Shown: positions 1 through 7,980 of the stretch, piece by piece
Position numbering within the stretch: the stretch's first letter is position 1
Layout: each line of letters opens with the position of its first letter
DNA from: Prevotella sp.
GTDB lineage: Bacteria; Bacteroidota; Bacteroidia; Bacteroidales; Bacteroidaceae
NCBI GenBank assembly: GCA_022779305.1
Contig: JALFSW010000047.1
Coordinates: forward strand, 1-41,165
DNA length: 41,165 nt
Reading direction: 5' to 3'
Notes under the pieces: model-generated
Told to the model about the DNA's origin: nothing
Databases searched by the model: none
Seen by the model: the letters and a program-made list of their open reading frames with translations, nothing else
Translations under genes and position numbers: made by a program

Positions 1-480
1 CATCCCCACCTTCATGGTCATTTCTTCTGTAGAAAGTTCTGTGGAGAGATGGCAATTTTTTATGACTTCAATTCGGCTGTTCCACGCCAGCTGTGCCACC
101 TCCTTCCGTTCGTCTTTGCTTGTTGTTAAAAGTGCGTCTGCCTGTGCTGCTATTGCCTTGGTTTCCCATTGGTTTTGTAGGGTTTTGGCGAATGGTTGTT
201 CATGTTTTGAAGTGAACTGAGAGAGCTGCCAATGAGGTGAAAGAAGGATGCCGCATTCCATCTTGTGCGCCGTTTCCACTACCTTTGCTGCCCGTTTCGT
301 TCGGCAACCATGCACATGCACCACATCGGGTACAAAGTCTTTCAACGTCTTCTCTACATCTTCTGTCGCTGTGAGCAGCCGTGTTTCCACCCTGCCACTC
401 ACATCATTGAGCAACGACTGAACATATTCGCTCACAAGGTCGCCCTGTTCCATTTGGTCTATGTAGTGAAGAATTTTCAT
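1..480 (-). CDS. Glycosyltransferase family 4/1-like, N-terminal part (cut by window edge)
   Basis: An open frame of 160 codons starts MKILHYIDQ at 480 and runs without a stop off the left edge, so only the N-terminal Rossmann half is present. The stretch PDVVHVHG (about residues 49-56) is the typical 'we know where it is found' loop of GT-B glycosyltransferases that use nucleotide sugars to build surface polysaccharide. The ATG follows directly on the TAA stop of the upstream glycosyltransferase (no spacer), which implies translational coupling in one operon. The donor-binding C-terminal domain lies outside the window, so sugar specificity cannot be judged. A glycosyltransferase-like assignment is likely; the exact family is inferred. 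Confidence 0.75.
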   Translation of the reverse strand, partial: MKILHYIDQMEQGDLVSEYVQSLLNDVSGRVETRLLTATEDVEKTLKDFVPDVVHVHGCRTKRAAKVVETAHKMECGILLSPHWQLSQFTSKHEQPFAKTLQNQWETKAIAAQADALLTTSKDERKEVAQLAWNSRIEVIKNCHLSTELSTEEMTMKVGM

Positions 481-1647
481 TTATACTTTGTGTGAGATGA
501 AATCATATTTATCTGCGTGCCAATATTTTATATAGAAATAAAGCTTTTGCCACATTAAGCGAATTTCGTAGGGAATAATTTTCCATCCTGCCAATTCGAT
601 GTTGAACGAACGACACATCCGTTTGCCCAATGTAATGCGCATTGCAAGGGTGATGATGAGGGCTAAACTCGCTATAGCTACAATGATCCATTGCATAGTA
701 ATTGCTCCATAAGTCGCTCCAAGGATGAGGAGGAGATAGTTCAGATGCAGGGCGATTTGGTCAATGGCGTATATCCATTTGTGTGCGCCCATTCTGTGCA
801 AATGTTGGCGAGTGGAGAGGTAGTAAAGCTGTTTGTTCAACCATTCTTTCCTCGTGGGCACACGCTCTGTGAGTGTCGCCTCATTGCTATTTTCGTAGCA
901 TGCTTTGGTAGTTTTTCCGTAGCTATTCACAAGGAAATCATACTCGCCTCGCAGGAACTTCAGATTGCTCCTAAATCCCTCGTGTGTGTCAAACGTTTGT
1001 TTGCAGAATAGCAAGGCATTGGCGTTGCTGCGTAGCGGTTTTCCTTTTTGGAACGCTCGCATGATATAAGCATCGGTGTGCAGACGTTCAAACTTCCAGA
1101 AGTCTTTCGTATCTGCTTCATATTGGGTGTGTCCCACGATGAGTTCATAGCCTTCCTGCGTGTGTCGCATCATCGTTCCGAGCCACGACGGAGTGAGTGG
1201 TGTGCAGAAGATGTCGGCAATCACTATCCAATCGTGCTTCGCTGCCTTCACGCCTAAGGTGATGGCGAGTTTCTTTCGACTCATGTAGCGCGATGAGTCG
1301 GGTATGAATGTGGTGTAGAGCCGTGCGTTGGTGGCATATTTCTTGAGCACATGGGCGGTTTCTTTGTCGCCCTTGGGTGCAACCACAATCACTTCATATT
1401 CAGGATAATCTTGATCCAAATAGGCGGAAAGATTTTGCGCCAATGCGTCCACATCATCGCTGGGTGTCAGAACGATAGAAACACCTGCTTTCTGCGTCTC
1501 CGTTGCTTCCTTGTTTTCTTCTGGAGCTGTTTCTTCTGTCCTCAAACGCATCGGGCGTCTGAAGAAGGGATTGAGCAAAGGTGTCAGCACAGCTGAGAGC
1601 AAGAGCACTGCTGAAAGGACAATGGTGATGTTATCAATGACTATCAT
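481..1647 (-). CDS. Membrane-anchored family 2 glycosyltransferase
   Basis: A 388-residue protein with an N-terminal membrane segment (about residues 7-27, ending LLNPFFRRP), a GT-A domain (about 55-260, starting GVSIVLTPSDD) and one or two hydrophobic segments near 300-345 followed by a basic C-terminal tail. The layout resembles processive or membrane GT2 enzymes that work at the cytoplasmic face. SRKKLAITLGVKAAKHDW is the usual block before the metal site, but the expected DxD appears as ADIFC, so metal binding may be unusual. It starts 29 bp after lysC and abuts the next glycosyltransferase, so it is probably in the ftsE-lysC operon. The substrate is unknown. Confidence 0.85.
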   Translation of the reverse strand: MIVIDNITIVLSAVLLLSAVLTPLLNPFFRRPMRLRTEETAPEENKEATETQKAGVSIVLTPSDDVDALAQNLSAYLDQDYPEYEVIVVAPKGDKETAHVLKKYATNARLYTTFIPDSSRYMSRKKLAITLGVKAAKHDWIVIADIFCTPLTPSWLGTMMRHTQEGYELIVGHTQYEADTKDFWKFERLHTDAYIMRAFQKGKPLRSNANALLFCKQTFDTHEGFRSNLKFLRGEYDFLVNSYGKTTKACYENSNEATLTERVPTRKEWLNKQLYYLSTRQHLHRMGAHKWIYAIDQIALHLNYLLLILGATYGAITMQWIIVAIASLALIITLAMRITLGKRMCRSFNIELAGWKIIPYEIRLMWQKLYFYIKYWHADKYDFISHKV

Positions 1648-1676
1648 AATGCTATCGAAAGAGTAGGGCAGTCGAT

Positions 1677-2996
1677 TTATGCGCCAAACAATGCAGACTG
1701 GAGCGATTGCAAGGCTGTTTTTTTGTCGTCGCTGTGGATGAGAAACGAAATGTTATAGTTGCTTCCTCCATAGCTAATCATGCGCACGGGTATGTTTTGC
1801 AACGAACTGGTAGCCAATGGTTTTAGTTCCAGATTCTTGGCATCAAGGTCGCCCACAACGCAGATGATACACATGTTGTCGTCTACGCTCACCGTACCAT
1901 ATTTCTTGAGTTCGCTGATGATGTCGTCCACGTGTGCATTTTTCTCAATAGTGATGGAAACGCCCACTTCGCTGGTGGCAATGAGGTCGGTTGGAGTTTC
2001 GTAGCTTTCAAAGATTTCAAACACTTTGCGCAGGAAACCAGCCGAGCCCAGCATGCGGCTCGATTTCACTTTGATGGCAACGATGTTGTCTTTTGCTGCG
2101 ATGGCTTTTATCTTTTGGGGCACGAGTTGGTTGTTGATAATTGTCCCTGGTGCATCGGGTTCCATTGTGTTTTTCAGCCTCACGGGGATACCTGCGTATT
2201 TTGTGGGCTGAATACACGTGGGGTGCAAGATTTTTGCACCAAAATATGCTAGTTCCGATGCTTCCTCAAAGCTGAGTTGTCGCACGGCTTCTGTTTTTTC
2301 CACGATGCGTGGGTCATTGTTGTGCATCCCATCGATATCTGTCCAAATTTGCACCTCTTCCGACTGAATGGCTGCTCCGATGAGCGAGGCGGTATAGTCC
2401 GACCCGCCACGTTGCAGATTATCTACTTCGCCATAAGCATTGCGACAAACAAATCCTTGGGTGATGTAGACCTGATAGCCAGCGTTTTCTGCCATGATGT
2501 TTTGCAGATGTTCCTTTATATATTTAAGGTTGGGCTCTGCATTCTTGTCGGTTCTCATAAAACTGAGGGCGGGCAGCAGAATGGCTTGGATGTTGTTTTC
2601 CTTCAGATATTCGGTCATCATGTGGGTGGAAAGCATTTCGCCCTGTGCGAGGATGTGTTTCTCTTCAAACGAGGTGAAGAGGTCAGTGGTGAAGCTGCGC
2701 AGATAGGCAAATTTTTCTGCAAAGAAATTGCGCATCTTTGCTTTTACTGCATCAGATGTGAAGAGCTCGTCAATGTGGGTGGCATATTTTCGTTCCAGAC
2801 CATTGATGAGTTCATTGGCCCCCTCGATGTTCTTTTTGTAGAGATAGGCGGAGATCTCGACCAATGTGTTGGTGGTGCCACTCATGGCAGAGAGCACCAC
2901 AAATGTTGGGTCTCCCGATTGGGTAATGAGCGATGCCACTTCTTTCATTCTCGCAGGCGTTCCCACAGAGGTTCCGCCAAATTTCATTACTTTCAT
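1677..2996 (-). CDS. lysC: Aspartate kinase
   Basis: Phosphorylates L-aspartate, the first step toward lysine/diaminopimelate, threonine and methionine, in the cytoplasm. The protein is 439 residues, normal for a monofunctional aspartokinase. The N terminus MKVMKFGGTSVGTP is the family's kinase signature, and GGSDYTASLIGAA (about 205-217) and the FGAKILHP block (near 250) are conserved catalytic regions. Two ACT-type regulatory domains occupy about residues 300-439 and suggest feedback control by an end-product amino acid. It starts 13 bp after ftsE, so the two are probably cotranscribed. No lysine riboswitch or separate promoter is visible in the gap. Confidence 0.95.
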   Translation of the reverse strand: MKVMKFGGTSVGTPARMKEVASLITQSGDPTFVVLSAMSGTTNTLVEISAYLYKKNIEGANELINGLERKYATHIDELFTSDAVKAKMRNFFAEKFAYLRSFTTDLFTSFEEKHILAQGEMLSTHMMTEYLKENNIQAILLPALSFMRTDKNAEPNLKYIKEHLQNIMAENAGYQVYITQGFVCRNAYGEVDNLQRGGSDYTASLIGAAIQSEEVQIWTDIDGMHNNDPRIVEKTEAVRQLSFEEASELAYFGAKILHPTCIQPTKYAGIPVRLKNTMEPDAPGTIINNQLVPQKIKAIAAKDNIVAIKVKSSRMLGSAGFLRKVFEIFESYETPTDLIATSEVGVSITIEKNAHVDDIISELKKYGTVSVDDNMCIICVVGDLDAKNLELKPLATSSLQNIPVRMISYGGSNYNISFLIHSDDKKTALQSLQSALFGA

Positions 2997-3009
2997 GTGT
3001 GCGAACTTT

Positions 3010-3732
3010 TTATGCTTCGATTGTGGTGAGATTTTCTTCTAATTCGGCTCTCTCTGCCTTATCGGCAAGGGGTGAAAAGTTACCATCCTTACATCTATAA
3101 ACCGTGCCAGGGAAAAGGTCGATGAGATGCACATTGTGGGTAGACATGATGACTGATGCGCCTTCATCACAGGCTTTCTTGAGAATGTGCACGATGTTGT
3201 TTGCCGTTTCTGGATCGAGATTGCCCGTTGGTTCGTCGGCAATGATGATTTTGGGTTTGTTGAGCAATGCCCTTGCAATGGCGATGCGTTGTTGTTCGCC
3301 ACCCGATAGTTCACTGGGCATTTTTTCTTTTTTTTCCATCATATCGACTTCACGCAACACCTCATCAATGCGTTCATTGATTGCCTTTTCGTCTTTCCAC
3401 CCTGTGGCTTTGAGGACAAATTGCAGGTTGCGTGCGATGGTGCGATCGTGTAATAATTGGAAGTCTTGAAAAATGACACCCATCTGGCGACGTAAGGCTG
3501 GTATGTGGCTACGCTTGACCGACAAAACCGATTCGCCCAAGACATTGGCACGTGTGGCGTCTTCTTTATCAATGTCGAGTTCGCAATAAATGGTTTTCAA
3601 GAGTGAACTCTTGCCCGATCCCACTTTGCCTATGATGTAGATAAACTCACGTTCGCCCACTTGGAAATCAACATCCTTGAGTATCAAACGATTGTCTTGA
3701 TAAATGTTTACTTTGCTATAATCTATTAACAT
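3010..3732 (-). CDS. ftsE: Cell division ATP-binding protein FtsE
   Basis: ABC-type ATPase that with FtsX controls peptidoglycan hydrolases at the division site. Starting at MLIDYSKVNI it is 240 residues, the usual FtsE length. It has Walker A GKVGSGKSS, signature LSGGEQQRIAIARAL, Walker B IIIADEPTG and H-loop STHN. The frame stays open a further 30 codons upstream to 3822, but that extension (MGQRWQTPQP...) looks non-coding and leads into a repeat element, so I place the start at 3732, behind AGAAGTT. No ftsX is adjacent; the gene heads an operon with lysC and two glycosyltransferases. Other MacB/LolD-type ATPases are the alternative, less likely given the match. Confidence 0.88.
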   Translation of the reverse strand: MLIDYSKVNIYQDNRLILKDVDFQVGEREFIYIIGKVGSGKSSLLKTIYCELDIDKEDATRANVLGESVLSVKRSHIPALRRQMGVIFQDFQLLHDRTIARNLQFVLKATGWKDEKAINERIDEVLREVDMMEKKEKMPSELSGGEQQRIAIARALLNKPKIIIADEPTGNLDPETANNIVHILKKACDEGASVIMSTHNVHLIDLFPGTVYRCKDGNFSPLADKAERAELEENLTTIEA

Positions 3733-3830
3733 AACTTCTGTTGCTACGACTTCCGAGAAAGTCTTTCTGTACTGATTTTTGAATGCTTTTGAGGGTTGCG
3801 GTGTTTGCCACCGTTGCCCCATTGTTCATT

Positions 3831-4027
3831 ATCTCACTTTGGTCATTAGAGACCAAAGTGATTGTAGTTAATTGTCTGTGCAGATTATTCAGCGTTTTTT
3901 CGCAGATGTAGCGGGCTACTTCAAGGGAAAATGCTGAACAAGCTGCCGACAAGAAGCTGCAAGCGTTTGGTAAGTGCCTAAAGCACATAAAAAGAAATTC
4001 TAACAGTCTAATGACTGATTTGGGATT
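3831..4027 (-). repeat. 197-bp dispersed repeat, copy 1 (reverse orientation)
   Basis: Same length and plan as the other copies, read on the minus strand: left end AATCCCAAATCAGTCATTAG, central GTAGC-CC-GCTAC palindrome, right end with GGTCTCTAATGACC. Both end hairpins differ from the consensus in ways that keep pairing: CAGTC/GACTG replaces CGGTC/GACCG on the left, and the right end is a perfect 10-bp stem, CACTTTGGTC/GACCAAAGTG. It lies about 100 bp upstream of ftsE. Confidence 0.85.
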
Positions 4028-4136
4028 ATTTCGCAAAGATACGAAAAACAAAAGAAAGCACAAAAGAAAACCCATGTTTTTGTTTGCTTTGCCACCAAGC
4101 CACACTTGTCACGCAACTAAGCTATAGTTACCTTGC

Positions 4137-4180
4137 AACTGAGCCTCACTTGCTGGATAAGTGAGGCTCAGTTATTTTTA
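4137..4180 (+). terminator. Perfect 15-bp hairpin with T-run, GCCTCAGTT repeat family
   Basis: Arms AACTGAGCCTCACTT and AAGTGAGGCTCAGTT pair perfectly around a 7-base loop, followed on the plus strand by ATTTTTAA. It resembles a Rho-independent terminator, but no plus-strand gene lies upstream. The minus-strand endonuclease gene ends 41 bp away, so the hairpin could protect that transcript's 3' end. Related arm sequences recur at 15407-15467 and 24303-24320, so it may be a dispersed palindrome rather than a dedicated terminator. Confidence 0.6.
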
Positions 4181-4220
4181 ATATGTAGTGTATTCGGTTT
4201 ATAGGTCTTGTAGGAAGGTT

Positions 4221-5180
4221 CTATTTCAATCCCCACACGCGGGCAACATTTTCACGTGGCAGACTTTCCACTTTTTTTTCCACTGCATCGGGGAGGTTGC
4301 AGAAGAAGTCGATACCTGTAAGCTCTTCTAACTCATTGATGTTGCGGACATAAGACGCATTCATGTTGCCGCTGCTTTGGTTGTGGTCGAACCACAGTCC
4401 GATTGCCATATACTGACCTGCCTTTTTGCAAAGTGCGGCAACGAAGAAGTAGCGAGGCACTATCAGTCCGCTTGATAAACGAGTTTTGATTTGTGTGTCA
4501 TTGTCGATTGTTCCACCTTTCACCACGAAGAGCGTATCACGAAAAGTGGCTGTATTTTTTCCTCGCAACCAGTTTTCACCATTGAGCCAAACGCCTGCAT
4601 TGAAACTGTTGCGCTGGGGTTGCATATTGGTGAGATAGAACGTTTGGATGTTGGCTTCCCGTGAACAGAGTCTATCGGCAGAAGGGCAGATATGTCCGTG
4701 GTCGTAGCCCGAACCCCAATAAGGGTCGGAGGCGAAACGCTGGGCGGTTGTTAGGAGCGCATCCTGCGGATACTGCACCTCGCCTTTGCTCGTGTCTGGA
4801 TAGTAGCGGGATGTGTTCGAGGCGCTGTTGTTGTCGTACATTTGATAACAAGTCCATCGCTGCGATTTTTTGCTCGTGTCCCATTCGACACTGAAGTTCA
4901 CACCATATTCGGAGGTGGTTTTCTTTGCAGCATCGTTGTATGCCATTTGGGCTTGATGCACCAAGATGATGCTGTTTCCGCCCCGCACACGTGGAAATTC
5001 CAAACGATGTGTGAAGCGATTGGTTTCATTCAGATTTGAATTGAGGTTATCGCTGGTGGTGGGTGGATTGGCAGCTCCGCCAGTTGTTCCATCGTCGTCA
5101 TTGCTGCCGCATGCGACCATCGTGAGTCCGATGAGCAATGCCATTGTGGCAGACAGGGTGCGTGTTTTAAATCCTTTCAT
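4221..5180 (-). CDS. DNA/RNA non-specific endonuclease lipoprotein (NUC1 family)
   Basis: Secreted nuclease predicted to cut DNA and RNA without sequence preference. The start MKGFKTRTLS at 5180 gives a 319-residue protein with a lipobox (TMVAC, Cys24) followed by GSNDDDG, so it is a lipoprotein. The acidic +2 to +6 region fits Bacteroidetes surface-export signals (inference). YDHGHICPSADR (near residues 159-170) matches the DRGH metal-finger motif with the catalytic His; the second motif residue is H, not R. TNMQPQRNSFN follows, giving the conserved Asn. A 24-codon upstream extension of the frame lacks a signal peptide and is rejected. A bidirectional terminator lies about 30 bp upstream, separating it from rpmE2. 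Confidence 0.9.
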   Translation of the reverse strand: MKGFKTRTLSATMALLIGLTMVACGSNDDDGTTGGAANPPTTSDNLNSNLNETNRFTHRLEFPRVRGGNSIILVHQAQMAYNDAAKKTTSEYGVNFSVEWDTSKKSQRWTCYQMYDNNSASNTSRYYPDTSKGEVQYPQDALLTTAQRFASDPYWGSGYDHGHICPSADRLCSREANIQTFYLTNMQPQRNSFNAGVWLNGENWLRGKNTATFRDTLFVVKGGTIDNDTQIKTRLSSGLIVPRYFFVAALCKKAGQYMAIGLWFDHNQSSGNMNASYVRNINELEELTGIDFFCNLPDAVEKKVESLPRENVARVWGLK

Positions 5181-5207
5181 ACAATCTATAAATGTTTTTG
5201 CAACAAA

Positions 5208-5260
5208 AATGAAAATGCGGTTAAGCGTATATGCAACTACACCTAACCGCATTTCTTTTT
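5208..5260 (-). terminator. Bidirectional terminator between rpmE2 and endonuclease gene
   Basis: Arms AAATGCGGTTA and (C)TAACCGCATTT surround a loop of about 15-20 bases with extra pairing. On the minus strand the stem is followed by TCATTTTTG, on the plus strand by CTTTTT. It sits about 60 bp after the rpmE2 stop. Because the endonuclease start is only about 30 bp further on, read-through through this hairpin could set endonuclease expression. Confidence 0.75.
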
Positions 5261-5322
5261 ACAAGGAGCGTGCCAACAAAATTATTTTCGGTAACTCTTA
5301 GCTCTCCCCGTTATGTCGTGTC

Positions 5323-5574
5323 TTACTTCTTGATCTTACCGTAACGGTTCATGAAGCGGTCTACGCGACCTGCTGTATCCACAAGTTTGCTCTTACCTGT
5401 ATAGAATGGGTGAGAGGTGCTTGAGATTTCGACTTTTACCAATGGGTAAGTTTCGCCTTCAAACTCTATTGTGTCTGTTGCCTTGCAGGTAGACTGTGAT
5501 AAGAACATATCGCCGTTAGACATATCTTTGAATACGACGGGGCGATAGTTTTCTGGATGAATTCCTTTTTTCAT
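5323..5574 (-). CDS. rpmE2: Ribosomal protein L31, type B
   Basis: An 83-residue large-subunit protein starting [13 protein letters not shown], with the C-terminal [11 protein letters not shown] and [11 protein letters not shown] blocks typical of L31. It lacks the CxxC zinc-binding cysteines of type A L31; a single cysteine remains (STCKAT). It is therefore the zinc-independent type B form, which in other phyla replaces the zinc form in low zinc. It is monocistronic, with a terminator after it (5208-5260) and its own promoter in a palindrome (5662-5695) about 90 bp upstream of the start. The leader between is A-rich, with a small GAACA/TGTTC stem. Confidence 0.96.
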   Translation of the reverse strand: MKKGIHPENYRPVVFKDMSNGDMFLSQSTCKATDTIEFEGETYPLVKVEISSTSHPFYTGKSKLVDTAGRVDRFMNRYGKIKK

Positions 5575-5661
5575 TTCTTTTTTATTCTTTTTTATTTAAT
5601 TACTTATGAACATCAAATTTGAGAACATCATTTTTCTGTTCCCAAATGCTGAGGTAGCTCA

Positions 5662-5695
5662 CAGGGTACAAAATTACGAATAATTCTGTACCCTG
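5662..5695 (-). promoter_or_regulatory. rpmE2 promoter inside a 9-bp inverted repeat
   Basis: CAGGGTACA (5662-5670) and TGTACCCTG (5687-5695) are perfect inverted repeats 16 bases apart. The minus-strand -7 box TAATTTTG (5669-5676) lies inside, so a protein bound to the repeat would block RNA polymerase. It could alternatively be the stem of a terminator for the lipoprotein gene ending at 5727, but no T-run follows on that strand. A zinc-responsive regulator is a guess based on type B L31 control elsewhere. Confidence 0.5.
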
Positions 5696-5726
5696 CCAAA
5701 TATTTAGATGATTTTTTTCGTTTTGT

Positions 5727-6704
5727 CTACTTCACTTCTACGTTTTTCACTTCCCATGTTGGGGCAGCTGTTGAGGTGCTGTTGTATTCAAAGGCGATGA
5801 AAACTTTTTCTTTGCCTGCATAGGCGGTCATGTCGCAAGTTGCGTCTACGAATGTCCAATCGTTGCCTGTTGGCAGACCGTTGATGGTGAGTTTGTTCCA
5901 TGTAGTTCCGTCGGTGGATGCCAACACCTTAATGGCATCGGTCATAGCCGCAGTTTTGTCGAAATATTTACCCGTGTGTTGGAATTTCAGTGTGGCTGTA
6001 GAAAGCCCTTTTAGGCTGAATGCAGGGGAAACGATGCGGCTTTGTGCCTCATAGTTCACTGAACTCTTGAATGCCGATGCTTTCATATATTTATTGGTAG
6101 CATCGTGTTTCCAAATGTATTCCAATCCGGCAGGCAATGCTTTCACGTTTACGATAGTGAAATCATTCATTCCTTCAGCGAAAGTTGCCGTCAATCCCAC
6201 GTTGGTTGCAGGTGTGTCGGTTCCACCTTTTCCGTTGAGTGAATAGATGTAGTTGCCTTGTGCAAACTCTTTTGTGCCGTTGTAGTTGATGAGCTTACCA
6301 CAAACAATGACTTCGTCGCCTACTTTGATTTCAGAGCTGGAAGTGAACTTCACATTGCCCAAGGCATAGCCACGATAGACCAAGAATTGGTTCGTAGTTG
6401 TTCCATTGTCTGATATAGAGTAGGTGGCGTTGCCATAGCTGCTGGTATCGATTTCTTTGATATTTGAAATCTTTCCCTTTACATAAACTACTTTATCAAG
6501 GTCGATACCTGCTTCGATGTATTTTTGGGCAGCAACGATGTTGAATGGGTCTGCTGCTGTGCCCGAACCTGTGGCAACAAGCTCCGTTGGATCGGTTGTG
6601 CTGCCTTTTTCTTCAAAGTTAATGTCATAGGGCATTGGCACGTCTTCGCAACTGGTGAATGCGAGTGCTGCAACAGCCATGATTGAATAAAATAATTTCT
6701 TCAT
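5727..6704 (-). CDS. OB-fold and jelly-roll (choice-of-anchor J type) lipoprotein
   Basis: A 325-residue lipoprotein with lipobox AFTSC (Cys19) and acidic residues after it. Residues about 45-160 form an OB-fold-like domain with VVYVKGKISNIKEI and GNATYSISDNGTTT, matching the C-terminal domain of the adjacent DUF5689 protein. Residues about 170-325 look like a choice-of-anchor J type jelly roll (IVSPAFSLKGLSTATLKFQHTG, then WTFVDATCDM). Both domains are typical ligand-binding parts of surface proteins. It is the last gene of the TonB receptor operon, 31 bp after the DUF5689 gene. Nucleic-acid binding by the OB domain is inferred from fold and neighbours, not shown. Confidence 0.8.
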   Translation of the reverse strand: MKKLFYSIMAVAALAFTSCEDVPMPYDINFEEKGSTTDPTELVATGSGTAADPFNIVAAQKYIEAGIDLDKVVYVKGKISNIKEIDTSSYGNATYSISDNGTTTNQFLVYRGYALGNVKFTSSSEIKVGDEVIVCGKLINYNGTKEFAQGNYIYSLNGKGGTDTPATNVGLTATFAEGMNDFTIVNVKALPAGLEYIWKHDATNKYMKASAFKSSVNYEAQSRIVSPAFSLKGLSTATLKFQHTGKYFDKTAAMTDAIKVLASTDGTTWNKLTINGLPTGNDWTFVDATCDMTAYAGKEKVFIAFEYNSTSTAAPTWEVKNVEVK

Positions 6705-6735
6705 ATTTTTTCTTCTTTATTTTCCTTGTATGCGT

Positions 6736-7962
6736 TTACTTAATAGATATAATTTTGCTTGCCGTATTCACTTGTGGCGCACCCTTATAGAGCGTAAGTT
6801 TACCGAGCAACAGCACCTTTTGTTTTTCTTTGAGTTGATTGGTGTTGGTGAACTTCTCACCATCGAGATAAAGTCCACGGAAGACGGTCAGTTCTTTGGT
6901 AGTTGTTCCATCGTCAGAAAGGGCATAAGTGGCGTTTCCATATTGTGTAGACACCTCCTTGATACTCGATACGATACCTTGAATGTAGTACTCTGTTGCG
7001 CCAGTCTTTCCCGATAGTGCAAAAGCAAGGGCACGTTCGATGTTGAAAGGTGATGCAAGTGTTCCTTTACCCGAGCCAGGAAGTCCTGCAAGTGGGTCTT
7101 CAACTTCGGCTGGTTTCACATCATCGAGTGTGCGGATGATGATTTCCCATTGGTTGTTGAAGCGTTTGATGATACCTGTGATGTCTACTTTCCCGCTTGG
7201 AATCTTGGCGTTTGCGAAGTCGGCATAGTTGCTGTTGTAAACGATGACACGTTTGCCATCTTGCTCATTAAGCGTCCAGCTCACACTTCCTGCACCACCC
7301 TTTGCGTTGGCATAGGTAGAGTCTACTGAAGCGTTGTTGCTCTTGAAACTCACATTCTTAATCGTTCCAAGTTTTCCGCCATCTTTTGCCAAATCCCATG
7401 TGGTGGTGGCTGAACCCACAGCAAATACTTCGGGCTTTACGATGTTGCCCGTAGAGAGAATTTTATAATGTTCGTCCCACGTTGCACGACTGATGCGTCC
7501 GATAGACGATTGTCCGCGCGAATTGGTGCTGGGTACACCTATTTGTGCCTGCAAGCCATAATTACCCACATAGAGATCTTTGAGTTCGACGAGCACTTCC
7601 GTTCCAACGGGGAGGAAGCCATAGAGTCCGCCTTGTGCGATGGAAACGATGATGGCACCTGTTTTGTCTTGAAGGGCGATTTCGTTGTAGATGTTGCCCT
7701 GCACATCGGTGCTGGTAACGATACCTTTTATTTGAATATTGTCGTCTACCTTCTTATAACTCACACCATCACGATAGTCTGTAGAGATAACAGTGGCAAA
7801 CATTGTCTTGAGATCTGCAATCGAAACGAGGTTTGTTTCTTTAAGATTGTTGTTGCCATAGGGTGTAGGTGCAGTTTCGTCGGTTTCTGCATAACTCTCT
7901 CCCATACATGAAGCAAAGCACGCACAGATAACCATCATTGCTAAATATTTTATAGTCTTCAT
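6736..7962 (-). CDS. DUF5689 lipoprotein with C-terminal OB-fold domain
   Basis: A 408-residue lipoprotein, lipobox CFASC (Cys19). The DUF5689 region spans about residues 40-285, beginning SIADLKTMF and including IQIKGIVTSTDVQGNIYNEI and QDKTGAIIV, itself OB-like. A second OB-like domain covers about 295-408 (YYIQGIVSSIKEVSTQYGNATYA...), clearly homologous to the first domain of the next gene. It starts 18 bp after the TonB-dependent receptor gene and is thus probably its surface lipoprotein partner, in the way SusD-type proteins partner SusC, though it is not SusD-like in sequence. The ligand is unknown; the neighbouring nucleases suggest nucleic acid. Confidence 0.85.
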   Translation of the reverse strand: MKTIKYLAMMVICACFASCMGESYAETDETAPTPYGNNNLKETNLVSIADLKTMFATVISTDYRDGVSYKKVDDNIQIKGIVTSTDVQGNIYNEIALQDKTGAIIVSIAQGGLYGFLPVGTEVLVELKDLYVGNYGLQAQIGVPSTNSRGQSSIGRISRATWDEHYKILSTGNIVKPEVFAVGSATTTWDLAKDGGKLGTIKNVSFKSNNASVDSTYANAKGGAGSVSWTLNEQDGKRVIVYNSNYADFANAKIPSGKVDITGIIKRFNNQWEIIIRTLDDVKPAEVEDPLAGLPGSGKGTLASPFNIERALAFALSGKTGATEYYIQGIVSSIKEVSTQYGNATYALSDDGTTTKELTVFRGLYLDGEKFTNTNQLKEKQKVLLLGKLTLYKGAPQVNTASKIISIK

Positions 7963-7980
7963 ATCTTTTCTTGCTGTTTT

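Larger units (their letters stand above)
3733..4220. other. 488-bp non-coding interval between ftsE and the endonuclease gene
   Basis: Holds, left to right, a leader-like stretch of about 100 bp before ftsE, one complete 197-bp dispersed repeat (3831-4027), about 110 bp of A-rich sequence with no recognised feature, and a strong hairpin (4137-4173). The 129-codon minus-strand frame across the repeat is a translation of repeat DNA and is not proposed as a gene. Confidence 0.7.

Noticed and set aside
2997..3009. Lysine riboswitch before lysC
   Set aside because: The spacer from ftsE is 13 bp; there is no room for the motif.
2277..3029. 250-codon plus-strand frame antisense to lysC
   Set aside because: Shadow of a well-conserved gene; cysteine- and histidine-rich composition with no family resemblance.
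3716..4105. 129-codon minus-strand frame upstream of ftsE
   Set aside because: It mostly translates repeat copy 1. Similar peptides appear from copies 2 and 4 (15037-15270, 28981-29259) only because the DNA is repeated; no ribosome site, and the frame differs relative to neighbours.
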